Source of the DNA: Hyphomicrobiales bacterium | GTDB taxonomy: Bacteria; Pseudomonadota; Alphaproteobacteria; Rhizobiales; Aestuariivirgaceae | Direction of reading: 5' to 3' | Assembly: GCA_016710435.1 (NCBI GenBank) | Contig: JADJVV010000038.1 | Location: 1 to 9,144, forward strand | DNA: 9,144 nucleotides | Part shown: positions 4,517 to 9,144 of the stretch, one piece after another | Layout of the letters: each line of letters opens with the position of its first letter | Position numbering within the stretch: the first letter of the stretch is position 1 | The notes under the pieces: generated by a model | Told to the model about the DNA's origin: nothing | Seen by the model: only the letters and a program-made list of their open reading frames with translations | Database searches by the model: none | Made by a program: the position numbers and the translations under genes

Positions 4517-6673
4517 ATGGACACCCCAACCCTACCCCCTGCCATCAACGACGACGCACTCAACAGGCTCGGCCGGCGCATCTTCGGCCTGTGGCCAACG
4601 CACGTCAGCGACCGCCGCCAGATCGAAGAACGCTGGATGAAGAACCTCTATCAGGTGCGGAAGATATATGACCCTGAAGTGCTGAGTATGATACCGGCGG
4701 ATAGGTCAAAGGCATATCCCGGCATGACGGCGTGGATGGTGCGCGGCACAATTGCAAGGTTAATGCAAATGCTCTGGCCACAGACCGAGAAGAACTACGG
4801 CGTGCGGGCGTCGCCGCTGCCCGACCTGTCGACCGAGCAGTTGCAGCAGGTACTCGACAGTCTGGTGCAGGAGAAGGCGCAGGGCGGCGACGCCTCGCAA
4901 GTCGAACTCAGCGACGCCGAAATCGAGAAGGGCATCCGCGAGTTCGCCAAGGGTAAGGCCGAGTCGATGGAGAAGAAGATCGACGACGACCTCCAGGAGA
5001 TGGAGTTCGTCACGCTGGCGCGCAAGGTCGTGCGGTCGGCGACGATCTACAATATTGGCATACTGACGGGGCCGTTCCACAAGAAGGTAAAGGCGCGCAC
5101 CTGGCGGCGCGACGTCAACACCGGCGCCTACAAGGCCGTAGAAGTCGACAAGTACAAGCCGCTGTTTGAGTTCTTGCCGGTGTGGAACCACTACCCCGAC
5201 ATGACGGCTACCGACCTGACGAAACAGGACGGCAAGTTCGACAGGCACATCATGACGCGCGCCGAGGTAGAAGAACTCGCGCAGCGCCCCGACTTCATCG
5301 CGACGAGGATAACCGACTACCTGGAACGCAACCAGTCGGGCAACTACAAGGCACAGTGGTGGGAGTCCGTGATGAAGGGCGAACCCAAGAGTGCGCAGGC
5401 GGCGATCTCCGGCAAGGAAAGCCGAAAGTACGAAGTGCTGTCGTACTGGGGGCACGTCACCGGGCACGAACTGCGCGGCGCCGGCGTGACTATCGCCGAC
5501 GCCGACCTCGGGCGATCGTTCCACAGTAACGTGTGGATGATCGACGACGTCACCATCAAGGCGAAGTTGGCGCCGCTTGGCGAGACTGTCCAGCACCACC
5601 ACATCTTCGTGTTCGAGGACGACGACCTGTCCATCCTCGGCAACGGGCTGTGCGACACGCTGCGCGACTCGCAGGTCAGCCTGAACGAAACGGTGCGCGC
5701 CGCCCTCGACAACGCCGGCGTGATCGGCCCCATGGCGGAGATCAACACCGACATGCTGACGCCGGGCCAGTCCATGGCACTCAGCAAGCACAAGTCGTGG
5801 CTGCGCGAGAGCAACGGCGGCCAGTCCGACGCCATACCGGCGGTGCGTAACGTCAGTATCGACAGTCACATCCACGAGCTGCTGCCGCTGATCCAGTTGT
5901 TCCTGAGCTTCGGCGACAAGGAGTCCGGGCTGCCGCCGGCGTCGCTGGGCGACACGTCGGGTGGCGGCAGCGAGGCGCTTCGCACGCAGCGCAACGCCAG
6001 CATGTTCCTCGGCGCCGCCGCGCTGCCGGTGCGCGACACCGTGCGTAACTACGACACCTTCACCATATCGATGATCTCGGCGCTCGTGGCGTGGAACAAG
6101 AAGTACGACGCCGACCAGAGCCGCGACGGCGACCACAACATCATTGCCCGCGGCTCGACGAGCCTGATCGCGAAGGAAGTGCTGGCGCAGTCGCTCGCCG
6201 AGTTCAAGGCGAGCCTGACGCCAGACGAGCTGCCGTACATCAAGCCGCGCGCCCTGCTGATCGAACGCGCGAAGGCCAACGACATCCCCATCGACGACCT
6301 GATGGAGGACGAGGACAAGGCCGAGCAGATCATCGAGCGGAACGCTCAGCAGCAGGCCGCCATGGCCCAAGGCCAGATGGACCTCGTCACCGCCCAGGTC
6401 AAGGAGGTTCTCAGCAAGGCGCTGGAGCACGAGGCCAAGGCATCATCCGAGCAGGCGGCGGTCGGAACGACGGTGTTGCAGACCATCATCGACGCCATCA
6501 ACACCAGCAACAAGCACAGCGTCGACCGGGCCAAGGCGCTGGTGGCGGCACATGCGGCCGACACGAGCCGGCAGGTCGGGCACGCGCAGGCCCTGACGGC
6601 AGCACACGGCGCCGATACGGCGCGGCAGGTAGCGGGTAAACCGGCGGCTGCTGGCCGGAATAAAGGAGGCTGA
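4517..6673 (+). CDS. Portal protein (head-tail connector)
   Basis: The 718-residue product is the dodecameric ring at one capsid vertex through which DNA enters and leaves, and to which TerL docks. The immediate position after TerL, the length, and blocks such as FEFLPVWNHYPDMTATDL, FDRHIMTRAEVEELAQRP, GNGLCDTLRDSQ, GGGSEALRTQRNASMFLGAA and ARGSTSLIAKEVLAQSL are typical of long podovirus-type portals. Residues about 590-665 are a long Gln/Ala/Glu-rich helix, likely coiled coil, matching the barrel region. Residues 672-705 carry two copies of AxALxAAHxADTxRQV spaced 18 residues apart. AAGGA at 4506-4510 precedes ATG 4517, 9 nt after the TerL stop. The frame is intact through 2.1 kb of GC-rich DNA. 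The last base of the stop is shared with the next ATG. Confidence 0.88.
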   Translation: MDTPTLPPAINDDALNRLGRRIFGLWPTHVSDRRQIEERWMKNLYQVRKIYDPEVLSMIPADRSKAYPGMTAWMVRGTIARLMQMLWPQTEKNYGVRASPLPDLSTEQLQQVLDSLVQEKAQGGDASQVELSDAEIEKGIREFAKGKAESMEKKIDDDLQEMEFVTLARKVVRSATIYNIGILTGPFHKKVKARTWRRDVNTGAYKAVEVDKYKPLFEFLPVWNHYPDMTATDLTKQDGKFDRHIMTRAEVEELAQRPDFIATRITDYLERNQSGNYKAQWWESVMKGEPKSAQAAISGKESRKYEVLSYWGHVTGHELRGAGVTIADADLGRSFHSNVWMIDDVTIKAKLAPLGETVQHHHIFVFEDDDLSILGNGLCDTLRDSQVSLNETVRAALDNAGVIGPMAEINTDMLTPGQSMALSKHKSWLRESNGGQSDAIPAVRNVSIDSHIHELLPLIQLFLSFGDKESGLPPASLGDTSGGGSEALRTQRNASMFLGAAALPVRDTVRNYDTFTISMISALVAWNKKYDADQSRDGDHNIIARGSTSLIAKEVLAQSLAEFKASLTPDELPYIKPRALLIERAKANDIPIDDLMEDEDKAEQIIERNAQQQAAMAQGQMDLVTAQVKEVLSKALEHEAKASSEQAAVGTTVLQTIIDAINTSNKHSVDRAKALVAAHAADTSRQVGHAQALTAAHGADTARQVAGKPAAAGRNKGG

Positions 6674-7002
6674 TGATGGGGTATTCCAGCAGCGCTGAAG
6701 AGCGCAAGGCTCAAAATCTGATTGTGCGCCCCTTCCCAAGGGCAGGCAAAGTCGCAACATTCAAACGCCTGCGCCGACATCCGAATTTCAAGTGGCCAGC
6801 AGATCCGGCAGACCTGACCGACGATGCGCTCGTGCGGTATATTTGTGAGGCATGCGCGAACTTTGTAAGTCCTGAAAAGCACGAAGGCGAGAACGACGAG
6901 TTTCGGTGCGAGGATATATCCAATGCGATTCGGGAACTATTTTTGCCTGAATTGACGGGGCAGGTGGACCGCCTACGAACGATAGGAGGAGAGGCGACAT
7001 GA
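6673..7002 (+). CDS. Phage protein, unknown function
   Basis: This 109-residue protein follows a very strong ribosome binding site, AAAGGAGG at 6662-6669. Two ATGs stand in a row (6673 and 6676); either may be used, and the first overlaps the portal stop by one base. The N-terminus is basic (RPFPRAGKVATFKRLRRHPN) and the C-terminus is acidic and helical. A Cys pair CEAC lies at residues 58-61, with His70 and Cys79 further on, but the spacing does not match a zinc finger that I recognise. There is no signal or membrane segment. Codons are less GC-biased than in the portal. The gene ends in an ATGA overlap with the phosphatase gene. Confidence 0.75.
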   Translation: MMGYSSSAEERKAQNLIVRPFPRAGKVATFKRLRRHPNFKWPADPADLTDDALVRYICEACANFVSPEKHEGENDEFRCEDISNAIRELFLPELTGQVDRLRTIGGEAT

Positions 7003-7334
7003 ACGGGTGGATTGGGGTAGATCTGGACGGCACGCTGGCTTACTACACCGGCTGGATTGGGCCGGAGCACATCGGCGATCCAATCCCAGAGATGGTACGG
7101 CGGGTAACGGCCTGGATTGCGAAAGACATCGAAGTTCGCATATTCACGGCTCGGGCTTCCGTTCCTGAGCAGGTTCCGTCGATTTACGAGTGGAGTCTCA
7201 AGCACATCGGAATTGTGCTGCCGGTGACGAACGTGAAGGATTTCGGCATGGTCGAATTGTGGGATGACCGGTGTGTGAGAGTCATACCCAACACAGGGCG
7301 CGCCTGTTGCGGGCTACAAGGAGAGTCGACATGA
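6999..7334 (+). CDS. HAD-superfamily hydrolase (phosphatase-like)
   Basis: The 111-residue protein is a minimal haloacid dehalogenase-fold enzyme. Motif I is DLDGT at residues 8-12, with Asp8 the nucleophile and Asp10 the general acid. Motif II is IFTARAS with Thr50, motif III is Lys80 in NVKDFG, and motif IV is Asp89-Asp90 in ELWDDR. All catalytic positions are present and no large cap domain is inserted, so it probably acts on a phosphomonoester such as a nucleotide or on a phosphorylated protein or nucleic acid end. The substrate cannot be told from sequence. Phage proteins with the same block order (GPEHIG, KHIG, VKDFGMVELWDDR) are common. It starts inside an ATGA overlap with GGAGGAGAGG upstream, and ends in an ATGA overlap with the next gene. 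Confidence 0.85.
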   Translation: MNGWIGVDLDGTLAYYTGWIGPEHIGDPIPEMVRRVTAWIAKDIEVRIFTARASVPEQVPSIYEWSLKHIGIVLPVTNVKDFGMVELWDDRCVRVIPNTGRACCGLQGEST

Positions 7335-7570
7335 ACGTGATCAAGCAGGAACAACACAAGACCGAACTGAACATTTTCCAGTGCCGGAACGAAGGCGGCC
7401 TGCAAGCCATGCGCGACTGGCTGTACGCGCGGCAGGCCCGCATCAATACGGAGTGGATTGGCATGGCGGGCGACGACTTGATCCGAGAACAAGGCGAGGC
7501 GCGCGTCGTGGCCCGGCTGATAAAGCTGATCGACGACGGCCCCGCCATCAAACAACTACAGGGAGCATGA
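7331..7570 (+). CDS. Small helical phage protein before the scaffold
   Basis: ATG 7331 overlaps the phosphatase stop (ATGA) and follows AAGGAG at 7318-7323; an in-frame ATG at 7271 would lie deep inside the phosphatase gene, so I reject it. The 79 residues are predicted mostly helical and charged: a helix with MRDWLYARQARINTEWI, then GMAGDDLIREQGEARVVARL and IKLIDDG. No catalytic motif, signal or membrane segment is seen. Its place between portal and scaffold suggests a head-assembly accessory, but I know of no named family. It ends one base before the next ATG. Confidence 0.72.
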   Translation: MNVIKQEQHKTELNIFQCRNEGGLQAMRDWLYARQARINTEWIGMAGDDLIREQGEARVVARLIKLIDDGPAIKQLQGA

Positions 7571-7571
7571 C

Positions 7572-8464
7572 ATGGCAACTGACAACAACGATTTCGACGC
7601 CGCGTTCGCGGAGGTAGTCGCCGCGATGGACGCGGCCCCCGCGCCGGCACCAGCACCTGAGCCCGCGCCGTCTCCCATGCCGACTCCCGCGCCGACTCCA
7701 GCACCTGAGCCAGCGCCCGAGCCCGCGCCGGCGCCGGAGGCCGCCCTTGAACCGATCGAAACGCCAGCACCTGCCCCCGCGCCAGCACCTGCCCCCGCGC
7801 CAGCACCTGCCCCCGCGCCAGCACATGCCCCCGCGCCAGCACCTGCCCCTGCGCCGGCGCCGGCAGAGACGCCGGAAGCCAGGGCGGAGCGCGAGGCCCT
7901 GGAGGAAAGTATCACGCCCTACGCGCCGACCGAGGACGAAGTCGCGGCCCTGGAGCAGTTCAGGAAGGAGTTTCCGAGCGAGGCCAAGGCCATCGACGCC
8001 CGCCTCAAGTCGATCGACCGCGACATAAACGCCAGGGTATAAGGCCGTGCAGAAGTTCGCCGAACAGATGGAGCCCGGCTGGCGCCAGTTGAGAACACGG
8101 TGACGACATCAGCTATCGAGGCCCACGTTGCCGCCCTGCACGCCGCGCACAGCGACTACGACGCCGTGATCGCGAAGGCCCCGGCGTGGATCAAGACGTT
8201 GCCGTCGTACGCGCAGGCTGGCGCGCAGGCGGTGTACGACCGCGGCACGACGCAGGACGTGATAGCCTTGGTGAATGACTTCAAGAAGGCGACTGGAGTA
8301 GCCACCCGGCCGCGCCTGCACCAGCGCCCGTTCCGAAGCCGCCTCCTGCTGGAGCCGAAGACCTGACGCCGGTCGGCTCGCGGCGCGTCGCCGTGACGCC
8401 GAGGGGCACCCAGATCCAATGACTTCGCGGGGCTTTCGCCGAGGCCGTGGCGGCCATGAAGTAA
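7572..8464 (+). pseudogene. Pro/Ala-rich scaffold-like assembly protein, frameshifted
   Basis: GGGAG at 7561-7565 precedes ATG 7572. The frame is open to 8042 (156 residues): an N-terminal helix NDFDAAFAEVVAAM, a Pro-Ala-rich linker (residues 22-98), then an acidic helical region EEVAALEQFRKEF-like to about residue 154. The next segment reads YKAVQKFAEQMEP (from 8038), then SAIEAHVAALHAAHSDYDAV in the frame open from 8100 to 8366, then a second Pro/Ala stretch and NDFAGAFAEAVAAMK with a stop at 8462-8464. Joining them needs one extra base near 8035 and missing bases near 8077, 8307, 8411, 8419 and 8432, giving 298 residues. Without the last three the frame would stop at 8420-8422. Position between portal and head genes and the acidic, helical make-up suit an internal scaffold that guides procapsid assembly. 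Function is inferred from context; repeats make homology weak. Confidence 0.6.
7763..7852 (+). repeat. Five 18-bp tandem repeats coding Pro-Ala
   Basis: Units of GCCAGCACCTGCCCCCGC start at 7763, 7781 and 7799 without change; the fourth (7817) has one substitution (CACATG, Pro to His) and the fifth (7835) has one silent change. Each unit encodes six residues alternating Pro and Ala, so copy-number change keeps the frame. Looser Pro-Ala-Glu coding repeats extend from about 7636 to 7866. The near identity suggests recent slippage expansion. Confidence 0.9.
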
Positions 8465-8468
8465 CCCC

Positions 8469-8497
8469 TTGCACAAAAAGGTAAAAGGTGGAATACT
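8469..8497 (+). promoter_or_regulatory. Candidate promoter for the putative head gene
   Basis: TTGCAC (8469-8474) and AATACT (8492-8497) are separated by 17 bp, the same spacing as in the promoter at 705-733, and both -10 boxes continue as ATACTG. It lies in the only sizeable gap of the operon (8465-8542), which is AT-rich compared with its flanks. A separate promoter here would allow high expression of a structural gene. The -35 matches only four of six bases, so this is a moderate call. Confidence 0.35.
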
Positions 8498-8532
8498 GGT
8501 TATATGAATGATCGAACCCTAACCTAACGCGA

Positions 8533-8542
8533 GGAGATCTCC
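8533..8542 (+). promoter_or_regulatory. Palindrome covering the ribosome binding site
   Basis: GGAGATCTCC is a perfect 10-bp palindrome whose left half is the ribosome binding site (GGAG, 8533-8536) of the GTG start at 8543. Pairing within one RNA would leave no loop, so a hairpin is unlikely; a dimeric protein site or chance is possible. Confidence 0.3.
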
Positions 8543-9128
8543 GTGGCGCTTACCAACCCCTTGACCGAAAAGACATTGCCGCAGCGATCGTTGACCCCGA
8601 GGTAAAACGGCTTCTGCGCCAAATGCTCGCCGGCACTACGATGCAACTCGAAGCTGGCGCCGGCATCACTTCCGGTACCGGCACCGTGTATCGATCCAGT
8701 GTCACGAAAGACAACGGACTCATTACCACCACGATCCTCATCGATCTCACGGGCCTGGCGTCATCCACTACTGACCTCGACATCATCGGCGTCGGCACCA
8801 GTCCGGCGCACATCGGTCAGGTCTCCGTCGCCCGCAGCGGCACGCTACTCAGCGGCAGAATGACCTGCCTTGAAGTCCCCGCCGGCGGCGTCGCCGACAT
8901 CGACCTGTATTCCGCCACCGAAGGCACCGGCGTGTTCGACGGCGGCGTCGCCGCCCTCACCGAGACCGCGCTGATCACTGCTGGCGGCAACTGGACTCTG
9001 GCTTTGGTTAAGGCGATTGCTCAGCCGGCCGCGACGAGCCAGTATCTGTACCTGACCGGCGGCGCCGCCGCGCCGCCACGTACCTGACCGGCAAGTTCCT
9101 GATCGAGCTGCAAGGATACGACGCCTAA
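8543..9128 (+). pseudogene. Beta-rich putative virion protein, two frameshifts
   Basis: GAGGAG at 8531-8536 and GTG 8543 open MALTNPL, a start typical of phage head proteins. A C is missing from the run CCCC (8556-8559); restoring it continues DRKDIAAAIVDPEVKRLL. The body is Thr/Gly/Ala-rich and beta-like, including LIDLTGLASSTTDLDIIGVG, GQVSVARSGTLLSGRMTCLE, DIDLYSATEGTGVFDGG and YLYLTGGAA. A second missing base near 9070-9074 restores TYLTGKFLIELQGYDA and the stop at 9126-9128, for 195 residues. The uncorrected open frame runs 8623-9087. I recall very similar proteins in uncultured aquatic phages, without a named role. It is too short for a usual HK97-fold major capsid protein, so a decoration, head fibre or minor head protein is more likely. 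Location after the scaffold supports a structural role. Confidence 0.6.
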
Positions 9129-9144
9129 GACCGACCGCATCATG

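Noticed and set aside
4760..6430. Long open frame of 556 codons on the minus strand, antisense to the portal gene
   Set aside because: It is a mirror of GC-rich codons in the portal; the composition is Val/Leu/Arg/His-rich nonsense, with no motif and no ribosome binding site.
7556..7915. Minus-strand Gly-Ala repeat protein
   Set aside because: It is the reverse reading of the Pro-Ala repeats in the scaffold-like gene, and no other minus-strand genes exist here.
8465..8490. Terminator between the scaffold-like gene and the next gene
   Set aside because: The only pairing is CCTT with AAGG, four base pairs, followed by no T run.

Overview
The window is the packaging and capsid-assembly module of a tailed double-stranded DNA phage or prophage (class Caudoviricetes). 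Every supported gene lies on the + strand, in the order small-terminase-like gene, large terminase, portal, scaffold-like protein, putative head protein. The portal is long (718 residues) with a long helical C-terminus, and no capsid protease gene is seen, which fits a podovirus-type layout. The DNA is GC-rich with C/G-ending codons in most genes, suggesting a high-GC host such as a proteobacterium, but nothing here identifies the host. The terminase large-subunit gene and the two or three small genes after the portal are visibly less GC-biased. No integrase, tRNA, rRNA or CRISPR array was found.

Layout. Positions 1-776 hold no credible gene. They contain an AT-rich low-complexity stretch, nested inverted repeats, an 8-bp tandem repeat, a perfect 12-copy pentamer array, two matching 15-bp dyads that look like operators, and a sigma70-like promoter at 705-733. 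From 777 the genes are packed with 1-14 nt overlaps or short gaps: a 71-aa coiled-coil protein, a small-terminase-like protein, an N4 Gp49/Sf6 Gp66 family protein (frameshifted), an acidic repeat protein (frameshifted), a proteasome-like Ntn hydrolase (frameshifted), an 80-aa protein, a 20-codon coupled mini-ORF, TerL, portal, a 109-aa protein, a HAD-type phosphatase, a 79-aa protein, a Pro/Ala-rich scaffold-like protein (frameshifted) and a beta-rich putative virion protein (frameshifted) preceded by a second promoter-like motif.

How they fit together. TerS/TerL cut and pump DNA through the portal into a procapsid shaped by the scaffold, and the last gene probably makes a head component. The small genes between them are accessory.

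Five genes are broken by about 14 single-base insertions or deletions, mostly in short homopolymers. Each becomes a continuous, sensible protein when those bases are restored. The breaks cluster in 1650-2435 and 8035-9085, while 3.6 kb of terminase and portal is intact. They may be long-read sequencing errors or genuine decay; the sequence alone cannot decide. The most unusual items are the Ntn hydrolase with Ser rather than Thr at the nucleophile position, the freshly duplicated acidic repeat gene, and the repeat-rich upstream control region.
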